Below, in pieces: positions 43,800-52,341 of a stretch of 64,000 bases of DNA. Within the stretch, counting starts at the first letter, position 1. Each line of letters starts with the position of its first letter. The DNA comes from Terriglobia bacterium. GTDB taxonomy: Bacteria; Acidobacteriota; Terriglobia; Terriglobales; Acidobacteriaceae. The stretch is taken from contig JAIQGK010000012.1 of assembly GCA_020072645.1 (NCBI GenBank), positions 434,001-498,000 of the forward strand, written 5' to 3'. Below the pieces are notes generated by a model, which was not told the origin of the DNA, made no database searches, and saw nothing but the letters and a program-made list of their open reading frames with translations. A program made the translations under genes and the position numbers.

Positions 43800-44618
43800 A
43801 TGAACGCAGACCTGCAAAGACTCATCGAGCTGGAAAAAATTGATCGGGAAGCCCTTCGCCTGACCGAAGAAGTGGCCAGCCTGCCCAGGCGGGTGGCTGC
43901 CATCGAGGCGAAACTGGCAGAGCATAAGGCTGCCGTGGAGCAGGCCAAAGCGCGGGTTAAAGCCAATGAGGCCAGCCGTCGCCAGAATGAAGCCGACATC
44001 AAGGGGTTCCAGGAAAAAATTGCCAAGTACCGCAGCCAGTCATCCAGCGTAAAGACAAATGACGAATATCGCGCCCTGATGCACGAGGTGGAGTTCGCGG
44101 AAAAGCAGATCAGCGGTTGCGAAGACAAAATTCTGGAATTGATGATCGGGCTGGAGAATGAAGAAAAAGCCCTGAAACTTGCCGAAGCCGAATTAAAGAC
44201 TGAAGCCGCGGACGTGGAAAAAGAAAAAACCGAAGCGCATGTTCGCACGGCTGAAGACGAAAAACTTCTGGCAGGACTGAAAGGTAAGCGCGACGAGCTG
44301 CGCGCCGGAGTGGATTACAGCGCTTTGGCCCACTATGACCGCGTGATGCGGCAGCGCAAGTCTGCCCTGGCTGAAGCCCGCGACCAGAAATGTATGGCCT
44401 GCTTTGTTATGGTCCGTCCCCAAATCTGGCAGGAAGTCCGCACCAACGAGCAGATCATTACCTGCAACTCCTGCGGACGAATCCTGTACTTTGATCCGGC
44501 CAGCGAACCGGCAGCTCCGGAACCGGTAAAAAAGAAATCCAAAGCTAGAGCGGCAGAAGTGGCGGAGGCCGAAACCGAAGCCGAGCAGCCCGAGCAGGAA
44601 ACCAGCCCCACACAGTAA
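43800..44618 (+). CDS. Zinc-ribbon coiled-coil protein (CT398-like)
   Basis: A 272-residue protein with a long coiled coil (about 1-180: rich in E/K/A heptads, ending TEAHVRTAEDEKLLAGLKGK) and a C4 zinc ribbon with C-x2-C pairs: KCMACF and TCNSCGRILYF. This is the CT398/DUF164 family, thought to bind nucleic acid or the flagellar/sigma-54 machinery. The C-terminal tail is K/A/E-rich and low complexity. 27 bases separate it from the methyltransferase gene, so the two are likely cotranscribed. Confidence 0.88.
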   Translation: MNADLQRLIELEKIDREALRLTEEVASLPRRVAAIEAKLAEHKAAVEQAKARVKANEASRRQNEADIKGFQEKIAKYRSQSSSVKTNDEYRALMHEVEFAEKQISGCEDKILELMIGLENEEKALKLAEAELKTEAADVEKEKTEAHVRTAEDEKLLAGLKGKRDELRAGVDYSALAHYDRVMRQRKSALAEARDQKCMACFVMVRPQIWQEVRTNEQIITCNSCGRILYFDPASEPAAPEPVKKKSKARAAEVAEAETEAEQPEQETSPTQ

Positions 44619-44645
44619 CGTTCCTTCCTATATGCTGATTGCCTG

Positions 44646-45845
44646 ATGGCAAACGGTCCAACTAGAAAAGTGATTGTGAATGAGCGCGCAGCCAAACGGC
44701 TCCGCGACGGCCATGTCTGGGTTTACGCCTCGGATGTGCTCTATGACGCTGGCGCCAAGCCCGGCGCGATGGTCCATGTAATCGGCCCGAAAGACAAGAT
44801 TTTGGGATCGGCGATTTACAGTTCATCGTCACAGATCAAGCTGAGGCTGCTGGGGCGTGAGGCCCTGCGGTCAGAAGAAGAGTTGCTGCAACTCATACGG
44901 CAGCGGCTGGCTGAAGCTGTGGACTATCGAGCCAAAGTCGTGCGGGACTCTGATGCCTGCCGGCTCGTTTTCAGCGAAGCAGATCGCCTGCCGGGGTTGA
45001 TTGTTGACCGTTACAATGATGTTTTTACGATTCAGGTCTTGACGCAGGCATGGGCCGCGCCGGAGCGGAAGCAGGCGATTATCGAAGGGCTGAAAGAGTT
45101 TGCCGGTGCGGAAAACATTGTGGAGCGCGCCGATGCCCGTATCCGCGAGCTGGAGCAGCTGCCGGAGATGGAATCCGGGCTGGTTGAGGGCCACAAGAGC
45201 AGCACGGTCTTTGCGATGAATGGCATTAAGTTCCACTATGACGCGCTGGGCGGCCAGAAGACAGGGGCGTTTCTGGACCAGCGCGAAAACTACGCTGCGG
45301 CAGCGCAATACGCCAAAGGCGAGGCGCTGGACGTTTGCACCTACCAGGGCAGGTTTGCGCTCCACCTGGCGCTGGCCTGCGACAAGGTGACTGCCGTGGA
45401 CATCTCCCGCGAAGTGCTGGAAGTGGCCGAGCAGAATGAAAAGCTGAACGCGGCCGCGCACAAGAGGGAGATTGAGTGGATTGAAGGTAACGCCTTTGAT
45501 CTGATGAAAGACTATTCATCCGCTGGCAAGCAGTACGACACAATCGTGCTCGATCCGCCGGCTTTCGCCAAGTCAAAGAAGCATCTGGAATCGGCGATTC
45601 GTGGATATAAAGAGCTCAACCTGCGGGCCATGAAAATGCTGCGTCCCGGCGGAGTGCTGGTCACGTGCTCATGCTCATTTGCCGTGAGCGAACAGGACTT
45701 TTTTGAGGTGCTAAATGAGGCCGCGCAGGACGCTCACCGCTCTGTCAGGGTGCTGGAAAAACGAACCCAGGCCAAAGACCACCCGATCCTGCTGGGCGTG
45801 CCGGAGACGTATTATTTGAAGTGCTTTTTGCTATCCGTGAGCTAA
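44646..45845 (+). CDS. RlmI-like class I rRNA methyltransferase
   Basis: A 399-residue protein with an N-terminal PUA domain (KRLRDGHVWVYASDV), an EEHEC-like middle, and a Rossmann methyltransferase: QKTGAFLDQRENY, DVCTYQGRFALHLAL (SAM motif I), AVDIS, and IVLDPPAFAKSKK (D-P-P-x-F, motif IV), with SCSCSFAVSEQDFF containing the Cys region. It probably makes 5-methylcytidine on 23S rRNA as RlmI/YccW does. The exact target base is inferred from the family. Confidence 0.88.
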   Translation: MANGPTRKVIVNERAAKRLRDGHVWVYASDVLYDAGAKPGAMVHVIGPKDKILGSAIYSSSSQIKLRLLGREALRSEEELLQLIRQRLAEAVDYRAKVVRDSDACRLVFSEADRLPGLIVDRYNDVFTIQVLTQAWAAPERKQAIIEGLKEFAGAENIVERADARIRELEQLPEMESGLVEGHKSSTVFAMNGIKFHYDALGGQKTGAFLDQRENYAAAAQYAKGEALDVCTYQGRFALHLALACDKVTAVDISREVLEVAEQNEKLNAAAHKREIEWIEGNAFDLMKDYSSAGKQYDTIVLDPPAFAKSKKHLESAIRGYKELNLRAMKMLRPGGVLVTCSCSFAVSEQDFFEVLNEAAQDAHRSVRVLEKRTQAKDHPILLGVPETYYLKCFLLSVS

Positions 45846-45906
45846 AACCACTAAAATTTCAACCTAAGCAATTGAAAATAATAGGAATATTTTCAGTATT
45901 ATATAC

Positions 45907-45935
45907 TTGACGCAGAATTATTAACGAGTTAGGAT
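45907..45935 (+). promoter_or_regulatory. Promoter of the second IS1595 transposase
   Basis: TTGACG, 17-base spacer, TAGGAT. The -35 lies in ATACTTGACGCAG, nearly the same as the terminal repeat core of the first element, so the left end of this block is probably here. Confidence 0.6.
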
Positions 45936-45961
45936 TGCCTCAGTACAAAAGAGGCGACCCA

Positions 45962-46891
45962 ATGAGATTGATTGACGTTCACCAGCGCTTTACTTCGGAA
46001 CTGCAATGCATCGAACACTTGGTTAACATGCGCTGGCCTCATGGGGTGCGCTGCATTGCCTGTAACTCTGATTGGGTACAGCGGTATGACTCACACGGCA
46101 AGACTGGCAAGTTCCGGCGGGTCTACCAGTGCGGAGATTGCGGCAAACAATTCACAGCACAGTCCAATACCCTCTTTCACGATTCCCACCTTCCCTTACA
46201 AAAATGGTTCATGGCGATTGCTTTGATGTGCGAGTCCAAAAAGGGCATGAGCGCAAACCAGCTTGCGCGTTCGCTTGGGGTCACTTACAAAACAGCGTGG
46301 TACCTGGCCCACCGCATACGCGAAGCAATGACAGACGGTAAGGGAAACATGCTAAGCGGCATCATTGAAATTGATGAAACCTATGTCGGCGGCAAGCGCA
46401 GGGGCGTTTACGCTGGTAAGAAAGCTAAGACTCCGGTAATCGGTTTGCGGGAACGTGGCGGCGATCTGAAACTAAGAAAAGTTCCCTACGCAACTTCCGA
46501 AGTGGTTAAAGATTTAATGGCAGAGCATGTCAGCAAAGATGCGCGGGTCATTATGACGGATGACAGTGTGATCTATCCGTTTGCGATGAAAGGAACCGGA
46601 CTCAAACATCGCACAGTCACCCATAGCAAGGGCGAGTATGCGCGATATACAAAGTCCGGTACCATTCACACAAACACTGTCGAGAGCGCGTTTTCACTGC
46701 TCAAGCGTGGAATTATTGGAACGTATCACCAGTTAAGCCCTAAGCACATGCAGCGATATCTGCACGAGTTTGAGTGGCGTTTCAATCGTAGAAAAGAGCA
46801 GTCCACAATGCATGACATGGTTATGAGAAACCTTGCTAAGAAAAAGGAACTGCCCTACAAAGAACTTACCGCTGGCGTTCCCGCGTGGTAG
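45962..46891 (+). CDS. IS1595-type transposase, second element
   Basis: A 309-residue DDE transposase with an N-terminal zinc ribbon (CIACNSDW ... YQCGDCGKQF), an HTH, and the ISXO2-like catalytic part with EIDETYVGGK, MTDDSVIYP and HTNTVESAFSLLKRGIIGTYHQL. All key acidic residues are present. It differs from the first transposase (15313) across its length, so this is another subgroup. ATG 45962 has GAGG 7 bases upstream. Its right-hand end was not found. It is followed on the same strand by an 85-aa gene. Confidence 0.9.
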   Translation: MRLIDVHQRFTSELQCIEHLVNMRWPHGVRCIACNSDWVQRYDSHGKTGKFRRVYQCGDCGKQFTAQSNTLFHDSHLPLQKWFMAIALMCESKKGMSANQLARSLGVTYKTAWYLAHRIREAMTDGKGNMLSGIIEIDETYVGGKRRGVYAGKKAKTPVIGLRERGGDLKLRKVPYATSEVVKDLMAEHVSKDARVIMTDDSVIYPFAMKGTGLKHRTVTHSKGEYARYTKSGTIHTNTVESAFSLLKRGIIGTYHQLSPKHMQRYLHEFEWRFNRRKEQSTMHDMVMRNLAKKKELPYKELTAGVPAW

Positions 46892-46910
46892 TGGGGAGTA
46901 TCATTTAGCC

Positions 46911-47168
46911 ATGAGCGAAAACAAAGAAAAGAATTTTCCTACATTTGTGTGGATGGCTAACGATAACTCACAACAACTAATAAATCTTGGACAGGTGCGC
47001 GTAATAGACGAAATCAGTAAAGGGCATTGTCGTCTTGTGTTTTCAGAAAATTATACTCACACTCTTACCGGAGATGGTGCCGACTCTTTAGTTGCACAGA
47101 TTGTCGCACATTCAGTGACTATAGACGGAACACCTACAGCGGAGTTATGGGCTAAACTTGGAAAATAA
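46911..47168 (+). CDS. 85-aa hypothetical protein, IS-linked
   Basis: MSENKEKNFPTFVWMANDNS, then LGQVRVIDEISKGHCRLVFS and a tail QIVAHSVTIDGTPTAELWAKLGK. It is beta-rich with no recognised motif. ATG 46911 is 19 bases after the transposase stop with GGGGAG upstream; the frame is open further up inside the transposase. It looks like a passenger gene. A terminator hairpin follows about 110 bases later. Confidence 0.65.
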   Translation: MSENKEKNFPTFVWMANDNSQQLINLGQVRVIDEISKGHCRLVFSENYTHTLTGDGADSLVAQIVAHSVTIDGTPTAELWAKLGK

Positions 47169-47277
47169 TTCTGAGATATTTTCCAGCGCTCAAAATGCTC
47201 AGACAAAAACTTACGGGCTGTAGGGGTGTTTGGCATCTCAGGTGTGTATGTCAAATGGGGCATATTGAAACCGTAGA

Positions 47278-47315
47278 AAACCCGCCGCGAAAACAGGCGG
47301 GTTTATTTCTTTTGA
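47278..47315 (+). terminator. Rho-independent terminator
   Basis: CCCGCC-GCGAAAACA-GGCGGG followed by TTTATTTCTTTT. Ends transcription from the transposase and 85-aa gene. Confidence 0.8.
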
Positions 47316-47405
47316 ATTTGTTTATTTGTTGTTTCGTTATTTTTTCGTTGCTTTAAATTCGATATAGAGTTATAAGCAAGTCGGGCCGCGCCAGTGTGCA
47401 ACCAC

Positions 47406-47449
47406 CGACGCAGCCCTAACCACAAATCACCTTCCTTGAAAGGCGAATC
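47406..47449 (+). promoter_or_regulatory. Conserved leader upstream of small passenger gene, copy 2
   Basis: CGACGCAGCCCTAACCACAA, then ATCACCTTCC and GAAAGGCGAATC, nearly identical to the leader of the paralogue at 17406-17669. GAAAGGCG serves as ribosome site. Confidence 0.6.
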
Positions 47450-47722
47450 ATGGCTGTCTCTAAGGCTACCCGCTCACGCGCAAGAAAGAAAGCCACTCCG
47501 TATCAGCGCGTTATGAAGTTTCCAACGGCAAAGGGCAAGATCGTTGCCGAAGTGGAATTATCAATCTCACCCGATTATCGAATCATAGAAATTATCTTTC
47601 AGGACAAAACTTCGCTCACGTTCAATCTTGAATCGTGTTTGCAGGTTGTCCCTGAATTGGTAAGTTGGAAATCTGGTAGTTACAAACCGCTCAAACGCTG
47701 GCGATCTGTTCACAGCGTTTAA
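47450..47722 (+). CDS. Small conserved IS-associated protein, copy 2
   Basis: A 90-residue paralogue of the protein at 17406. It starts MAVSKATRSRARKKATPYQR, has KFPTAKGKIVAEVELSI, a beta-rich part with FQDKTSLTFNLE, and ends YKPLKRWRSVHSV. It is basic at the N-terminus. Here it reads in the same direction as its transposase; in the first element it is opposite. Its own terminator follows. Not recognised as a named family; the strong conservation with the leader suggests it matters to the elements. Confidence 0.75.
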   Translation: MAVSKATRSRARKKATPYQRVMKFPTAKGKIVAEVELSISPDYRIIEIIFQDKTSLTFNLESCLQVVPELVSWKSGSYKPLKRWRSVHSV

Positions 47723-47729
47723 AACCCGA

Positions 47730-47750
47730 CCCGCCGCAAGGCGGGTTTTT
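47730..47750 (+). terminator. Rho-independent terminator after small passenger gene
   Basis: CCCGCC-GCAA-GGCGGG followed directly by TTTTT. Confidence 0.9.
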
Positions 47751-47788
47751 ACTTGCTGCTCTATAGTAATTCGCACAGCGAAGTGATT

Positions 47789-48091
47789 TTAGGGGTGACT
47801 TTCAATAAGATGTAAAAGCGTGATTATGTAGCTGGAATTTACAGAGAAACTTAGCTCGTGCCGCTTTACCTTGCCAGCCTTGTAATCGTCCCAAACATCA
47901 AAGACGCTTTCAAAATCGCTGCGCGGTATTTTTCTAGTCTGTCCATTGCTGGGATTTACTGTTATGGAACTGTGATCTACGCTCACAATTTCAAACACGA
48001 TTTTGGCTTTTCCTGCCCTGCTCCATGTTGATAATCGCCCAATTGGGCGTAGCCTTTGGATTGCATCCCAGTATTCAGGAAATGTGTTCAT
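47789..48091 (-). CDS. 100-aa hypothetical protein, paired with 47-aa gene
   Basis: MNTFPEYWDAIQRLRPIGRL, then FEIVSVDHSSITVNPSNGQ, RKIPRSDFESVFDVWDDYKAG and NSSYIITLLHLIESHP. A small mixed alpha/beta domain that resembles one often found in predicted DNA-binding or restriction-linked proteins; I cannot name it. Its ATG overlaps the stop of the 47-aa gene (ATGA), so the two are coupled. Passenger pair of the second IS1595 block. Confidence 0.65.
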   Translation of the reverse strand: MNTFPEYWDAIQRLRPIGRLSTWSRAGKAKIVFEIVSVDHSSITVNPSNGQTRKIPRSDFESVFDVWDDYKAGKVKRHELSFSVNSSYIITLLHLIESHP

Positions 48092-48231
48092 TGCGTCTTG
48101 AGTATCTTGCCCCGTTTAGTCCGGCGGCTTGCCTTGACGCTTTTCTTTGGCACTGGCTTGTGCTCTATGAGGCGCTTGAGTACCGCGTCGAATCTATCTT
48201 CGTCAACCTTGATCGGTTTTTGTTCTGCCAT
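48088..48231 (-). CDS. 47-aa basic protein upstream of 100-aa gene
   Basis: MAEQKPIKVDEDRFDAVLKR, then LIEHKPVPKKSVKASRRTKR and a short tail. Its stop overlaps the start of the 100-aa gene by ATGA. The F-x2-(V/L)-x-K-R-L...P-K-K pattern is like the 58-aa protein at 16281 in the first element. A small helical partner protein, perhaps antitoxin-like, is possible. It is below the size that gene finders usually report. Confidence 0.55.
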   Translation of the reverse strand: MAEQKPIKVDEDRFDAVLKRLIEHKPVPKKSVKASRRTKRGKILKTQ

Positions 48232-48263
48232 AGCTTTATAGTTATGAAGGACTTAGGCTGGGG

Positions 48264-48291
48264 TTGATTCCTTCAATTTATTTGATAAACT
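48264..48291 (+). promoter_or_regulatory. Promoter of the tRNA-like gene
   Basis: TTGATT, 16-base spacer, TAAACT, ending 9 bases before the first base of the tRNA. Confidence 0.5.
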
Positions 48292-48300
48292 AAAGAGTAT

Positions 48301-48374
48301 GGCCCCGTAGCTCAAACGGACAGAGCGCCTGCCTACTAAGCTCGGAGATGCCAGTTCGAGTCTGGCCGGGGCCA
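48301..48374 (+). tRNA. tRNA-Arg-like gene with ACU anticodon, noncanonical
   Basis: A 74-base cloverleaf: acceptor GGCCCCG/CGGGGCC, D stem GCUC/GAGC with a GGACA loop (Arg-type A20), T stem GCCAG/CUGGC and discriminator A. The anticodon loop CUACUAA gives ACU, which would read the Ser codon AGU, whereas Arg tRNAs have UCU or CCU. The anticodon stem CCUGC/GCUCG has two central mismatches (U-U and C-C). So this is either a decayed tRNA or an unusual one. CCA is not encoded. It has a plausible promoter and lies 70 bases from the 47-aa gene. Confidence 0.6.
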
Positions 48375-48448
48375 TTCCAAGTTCCCTTTTTCGGCTCTCA
48401 GGGTGCTGTTACACCCTGAAATTACGGGCCGAAGGAAAGGGGTGTTCC

Positions 48449-48526
48449 ATGATTCATCGCCCAGCGCGGTTTGTCATGGTTGTTATCCAGATGGACGGCC
48501 TGATCGTCGCCCTGATCTGGATATAA
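48449..48526 (+). CDS. Possible 25-aa hydrophobic peptide
   Basis: MIHRPARFVMVVIQMDGLIV then ALIWI. The ribosome site AAAGGGG is 7 bases upstream, an inverted repeat (CAGGGTG/CACCCTG) lies before it and a terminator after it. A leader or type I toxin-like peptide is possible; evidence is limited to these signals. Confidence 0.35.
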   Translation: MIHRPARFVMVVIQMDGLIVALIWI

Positions 48527-48531
48527 CTCCT

Positions 48532-48565
48532 GGCCCCGGCTTTCATAGCGGGGCCAAACTTTTTA
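48532..48565 (+). terminator. Rho-independent terminator downstream of tRNA-like gene
   Basis: GGCCCCG-GCTTTCATAG-CGGGGCC followed by AAACTTTTT. The stem repeats the tRNA acceptor sequence. Confidence 0.8.
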
Positions 48566-48870
48566 AAAGATCAATGGCCAACGTGACAAGTAATGTCACC
48601 GTGCCATTATTATATATAAAAGTTATCACTCATGCATGTTACTGTGCAACCACTTTATGTGTGTTTGAACACAACATAATCATGTGATATTCATTAACAT
48701 TTTCGAGATTGTAATTTCAGCCCCCAATTATTTAACAGCAATCTACCTACTGCACACTTCAATTGTAATTTATCCGCAATTCTAAGTCCACTCATAACAG
48801 ATAAAATAAGTCATTTGTTTTCAACGAGCTGCGTCAAAGGCATGCTCCTTAATATTTTTTTGTTAGATAC
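48566..48870. other. AT-rich gene-free stretch before hsp20
   Basis: Marked drop in GC compared with both sides, with runs such as TATTATATATAAAAG and long A/T tracts. No gene seen. It may be horizontally acquired with the preceding block or a bent-DNA regulatory region. Confidence 0.5.
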
Positions 48871-48899
48871 TTGACAATAACACGCTCATATTTTATTAT
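48871..48899 (+). promoter_or_regulatory. Strong sigma-70 promoter of hsp20
   Basis: TTGACA (48871-48876), a 17-base spacer and TATTAT (48894-48899). The leader would be about 75 bases. No CIRCE operator (TTAGCACTC...) is seen. Confidence 0.75.
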
Positions 48900-48980
48900 C
48901 GTTTTGTAGTCATATAGCATCAAATCATCCGTAACCGGCAATTATAAGAAACACAAACTCATTTGAAGGAGACAAGAACC

Positions 48981-49418
48981 ATGACCATCACTCGAATCGA
49001 CCCCTTTCGTGAACTGGCGAGCTTTTTCCAGACCTTTGAGCCTACCGGCAAAGAGCAGCTGAGCGCGGGCAGCTTCGTTCCTCCCGTTGACGTATACGAG
49101 GACGAGCAGCACCTGGTGCTCAAGCTGGAAATCCCCGGCCTGAACGATGAGGACATCAACGTCAGCGTAGAAAACAACACCCTGACCGTTCAGGGCGAGC
49201 GCAAGTTTGAGAAGGAAGAGAAAGAAGAGAACTTCCATCGCATTGAGCGCAGGTACGGCTCTTTTGCCCGCACCTTTAAGCTCCCGAACACAGTGGACGC
49301 AGAGAAGGTGGAAGCCAGCTATGAAAAGGGCGTTCTGAAGATCATGCTGGCAAAGAGGGCAGAAGCCAAGCCGCGGCAGATCAAAGTTGGAATCGGCCAG
49401 AAGACCCTCCAGGGGTAA
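48981..49418 (+). CDS. Hsp20 family small heat-shock protein
   Basis: A 145-residue ATP-independent holdase. N-terminal MTITRIDPFRELASFFQTFE, then the alpha-crystallin domain from FVPPVDVYEDEQHLVLKLEIPGL to the conserved YGSFARTFKLP and the A-x-x-x-x-G-V-L motif (ASYEKGVLKIML). It binds unfolding proteins and hands them to the disaggregase encoded next. ATG 48981 has AAGGAG at 48966-48971. It has a strong promoter and its own terminator, and clpB follows. Confidence 0.95.
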   Translation: MTITRIDPFRELASFFQTFEPTGKEQLSAGSFVPPVDVYEDEQHLVLKLEIPGLNDEDINVSVENNTLTVQGERKFEKEEKEENFHRIERRYGSFARTFKLPNTVDAEKVEASYEKGVLKIMLAKRAEAKPRQIKVGIGQKTLQG

Positions 49419-49460
49419 GTAGCCAAGGAGAAGGCCAAACGCTGCTTATGAACGGCCGTA

Positions 49461-49495
49461 CGGGAGATGAAATGTTCATCTCCCGTTTTCTTTTA
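49461..49495 (+). terminator. Rho-independent terminator after hsp20
   Basis: CGGGAGATGAA-ATG-TTCATCTCCCG followed by TTTTCTTTT. Confidence 0.92.
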
Positions 49496-49600
49496 AGCCG
49501 CAGCCGCTATGCAGGCAGATCAAGCGCAAAAGGAAGACAATAGAAAACAGAAACACTTGGCAGCAACAAGCGATCTAATAGAAGTTGAGGAGCACTTAAT

Positions 49601-52249
49601 ATGGCAATTCGTTGGGACAAATTCACGATCAAGGCGCAGGAAGCAATCCAGCAGGCAAATGAGCTGGCGGGCCAGCACGGCAATCCGGAAATGCTGCCGT
49701 TGCATTTGCTGGCTGGGCTGTTGCAGGACGCCGAAGGGATTGTTGCGCCTGTCCTGGCCAAGCTGGGCGTGAATCCGGCGACACTTCAGTTGCAGGTGAT
49801 GGAGAGGATTGACCGGCTGCCGAAAGTCTCTGGCGCCGCGGCACAACCGCATCTTTCCGCTGCGATGTCGAAATTGCTGGACCAAGCTTTCAAAGAAGCG
49901 GATACCTTCAAGGACGAGTATGTCTCCACGGAGCACCTGCTTCTGGCGATGACGGCGGATAAAGACAAAGCCAACGAAGCACGCCAGCTTCTGAGCGGCG
50001 CAGGAGCCGACCACGATGCGATTTTGAAGGCGTTAACTTCGGTGCGCGGTTCGCAGCGCGTGACCGACCAGAATCCTGAAGGAAAATATCAGGCGCTGGC
50101 CCGCTATGCCAAGGACCTGACGGAGCTGGCGCGGAAGGGCAAGCTTGATCCGGTGATCGGCCGCGACGAAGAAATCCGCCGCGTGGTGCAGGTCCTTTCG
50201 CGCAGGACGAAAAACAATCCGGTACTGATCGGTGAGCCAGGTGTGGGCAAGACGGCCATTGTGGAAGGGCTGGCGCAACGCATTATCTCCGGCGACGTTC
50301 CGGAAATCTTGAAGAACAAGCGTGTGGTCGGACTGGATTTGGGTTCGATGCTGGCCGGGGCCAAGTATCGCGGGGAGTTTGAAGACCGCTTGAAAGCGGT
50401 GCTAAAGGAAATTGAAGACTCCAACGGGCAGATCGTTCTCTTTATTGACGAGCTGCACACGCTCGTCGGGGCGGGCGCATCTGAAGGCGCAATTGACGCC
50501 AGCAACATGCTTAAACCGGCGCTGGCTCGCGGAGAGCTGCGCGCGATTGGCGCGACCACGCTGAACGAATTCCGTAAATATATCGAGAAGGACGCGGCTT
50601 TGGAACGGCGCTTCCAGCCGGTGTTTGTGGGCGAACCGAACGTAGAAGATACGATCTCGATCCTGCGCGGCCTGAAAGAAAAATACGAAGTGCACCATGG
50701 TGTACGGATCAAGGACTCAGCCATTGTCTCGGCAGCGACTTTATCGAACCGCTACATTACCGACCGTTTTCTGCCGGACAAAGCGATTGACCTGATCGAT
50801 GAAGCCGCGTCTTCATTGCGCATACAGATTGATTCCATGCCGACCGAGATCGACCAGTTGGAGCGCAGGGCGACGCAGCTTGAGATCGAAAAGCAGGCGC
50901 TGAAGAAGGAAGACGATGCCAACTCGAAAGACCGGCTGGCTGTGGTGGAGCGCGAGTTGGCGCAGATCCGTGAGCAGGCCAACGCGCTGAAGGTCCGCTG
51001 GAAGGAAGAGAAGGAAGGCATCACCCGCATCCGCGCCCTTAAAGAAAAAATCGAGCAGCTGAAGATTGAAGAGCAGCAGGCGGAGCGCAACGGAAACCTG
51101 GAGCGCGTGGCGGCGATCCGTTATGGCGATCTGCGCCAGGCCGAGACGGAGCTGGCGAAGTTGAGCGCGCAGGCAGACGACAAGCAGCGCCGCATGCTGA
51201 AAGAAGAAGTGGACGAAGAAGACGTGGCGCGGATCGTTTCCAAGTGGACCGGCATACCGGTATCAAAGATGCTGGAAGGCGAGGTGCGCAAGCTGGTGAG
51301 CATGGAAGACCGGCTGCGCCAGCGCGTGGTTGGACAGGATGAAGCGTTACAGCGCGTGTCGAATGCGGTAAGGCGTTCGCGCGCGGGGTTGAGCGATCCC
51401 AAGAAGCCGATTGGCTCGTTCATTTTTCTGGGCCCGACGGGCGTAGGAAAGACTGAACTAGCGAGGGCGCTTGCGGAGTTCTTGTTTGACGACGAGCACG
51501 CCATGGTGCGGATCGACATGTCGGAATACATGGAGAAGCATGCGGTCTCGCGGCTGATTGGCGCGCCTCCCGGATACATTGGCTATGACGAAGGCGGGCA
51601 GCTTACTGAGGCCGTGCGCCGCCGGCCTTACAGCGTGATTCTGTTCGACGAGATCGAGAAAGCGCATCCGGATGTGTTCAACATTCTGCTGCAGATTCTT
51701 GATGACGGACGGCTAACGGATTCTCGCGGCCGCACCGTGGATTTCAAGAACACGGTGATCATCATGACGTCGAATATTGGCGCCAGTTATTTGCAGGCTG
51801 AAGGCGTGAGTTCGCCGGAAGCGTTTGCTGAAGCCACCGACCATGTAATGGAAGCGCTGCGGCAGCATTTCCGGCCTGAGTTCCTGAATCGCGTGGACGA
51901 CGTGATTGTGTTCAAGCCGCTGGGCGAGGAGCAGTTAACGCATATCATCGAGCTGCGGTTGGACGATCTGCGCAAGCTATTGGCAGACCGTAAGATCACT
52001 ATCGAGCTTTCGCAACCGGCCAAGGAACTGCTGTTCCTGGAAGGCTACGACCGGGCTTATGGTGCTCGTCCGCTGAAGCGGGCCATCCAAAGGCTGATCC
52101 AGGACCCGCTGGCATTAAAGATCCTGGAAGGCGAAGTGCTGCACGGCGATCACGTAGTCGTGGACGCGGATGTGCCGAAACGGCAGATGGTGTTTACCGT
52201 GAGCGGGCGAACGGAAGCAAAGCCGACGCCGGCAAAGCGCGCAAGCTGA
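49601..52249 (+). CDS. clpB: ATP-dependent chaperone ClpB
   Basis: An 882-residue disaggregase working with DnaK. Order: N-terminal double Clp repeat (about 5-150), first AAA domain (Walker A GEPGVGKT at about 208-215, Walker [10 protein letters not shown]), the middle coiled-coil M domain (about 410-530, rich in E/K/Q) that separates ClpB from ClpA/C, second AAA domain ([22 protein letters not shown]) and the C-terminal ClpB D2-small domain. All ATPase residues are present. It lies 183 bases after hsp20, the usual pairing for heat-shock partners, and ends in a terminator. Confidence 0.97.
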   Translation: MAIRWDKFTIKAQEAIQQANELAGQHGNPEMLPLHLLAGLLQDAEGIVAPVLAKLGVNPATLQLQVMERIDRLPKVSGAAAQPHLSAAMSKLLDQAFKEADTFKDEYVSTEHLLLAMTADKDKANEARQLLSGAGADHDAILKALTSVRGSQRVTDQNPEGKYQALARYAKDLTELARKGKLDPVIGRDEEIRRVVQVLSRRTKNNPVLIGEPGVGKTAIVEGLAQRIISGDVPEILKNKRVVGLDLGSMLAGAKYRGEFEDRLKAVLKEIEDSNGQIVLFIDELHTLVGAGASEGAIDASNMLKPALARGELRAIGATTLNEFRKYIEKDAALERRFQPVFVGEPNVEDTISILRGLKEKYEVHHGVRIKDSAIVSAATLSNRYITDRFLPDKAIDLIDEAASSLRIQIDSMPTEIDQLERRATQLEIEKQALKKEDDANSKDRLAVVERELAQIREQANALKVRWKEEKEGITRIRALKEKIEQLKIEEQQAERNGNLERVAAIRYGDLRQAETELAKLSAQADDKQRRMLKEEVDEEDVARIVSKWTGIPVSKMLEGEVRKLVSMEDRLRQRVVGQDEALQRVSNAVRRSRAGLSDPKKPIGSFIFLGPTGVGKTELARALAEFLFDDEHAMVRIDMSEYMEKHAVSRLIGAPPGYIGYDEGGQLTEAVRRRPYSVILFDEIEKAHPDVFNILLQILDDGRLTDSRGRTVDFKNTVIIMTSNIGASYLQAEGVSSPEAFAEATDHVMEALRQHFRPEFLNRVDDVIVFKPLGEEQLTHIIELRLDDLRKLLADRKITIELSQPAKELLFLEGYDRAYGARPLKRAIQRLIQDPLALKILEGEVLHGDHVVVDADVPKRQMVFTVSGRTEAKPTPAKRAS

Positions 52250-52261
52250 GAAAGCAAAAAT

Positions 52262-52315
52262 CAGGCCGCAGGCAAGCGCTGAAGGATGCGCTTGTTTGCG
52301 GCCTTTTGTTTTAGA
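52262..52315 (+). terminator. Rho-independent terminator after clpB
   Basis: GGCCGCAGGCAAGCGC and GCGCTTGTTTGCGGCC form a long stem followed by TTTTGTTTT. Confidence 0.92.
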
Positions 52316-52341
52316 AGATTCGCCAGGACGCCAAAAATGTT

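Noticed and set aside
48864-48884. Right terminal repeat of the second IS1595 block (GATACTTGACAATAAC resembles the end core)
   Set aside because: Same orientation as the left end, not inverted, and the match is just over the -35 region; better explained as the hsp20 promoter.
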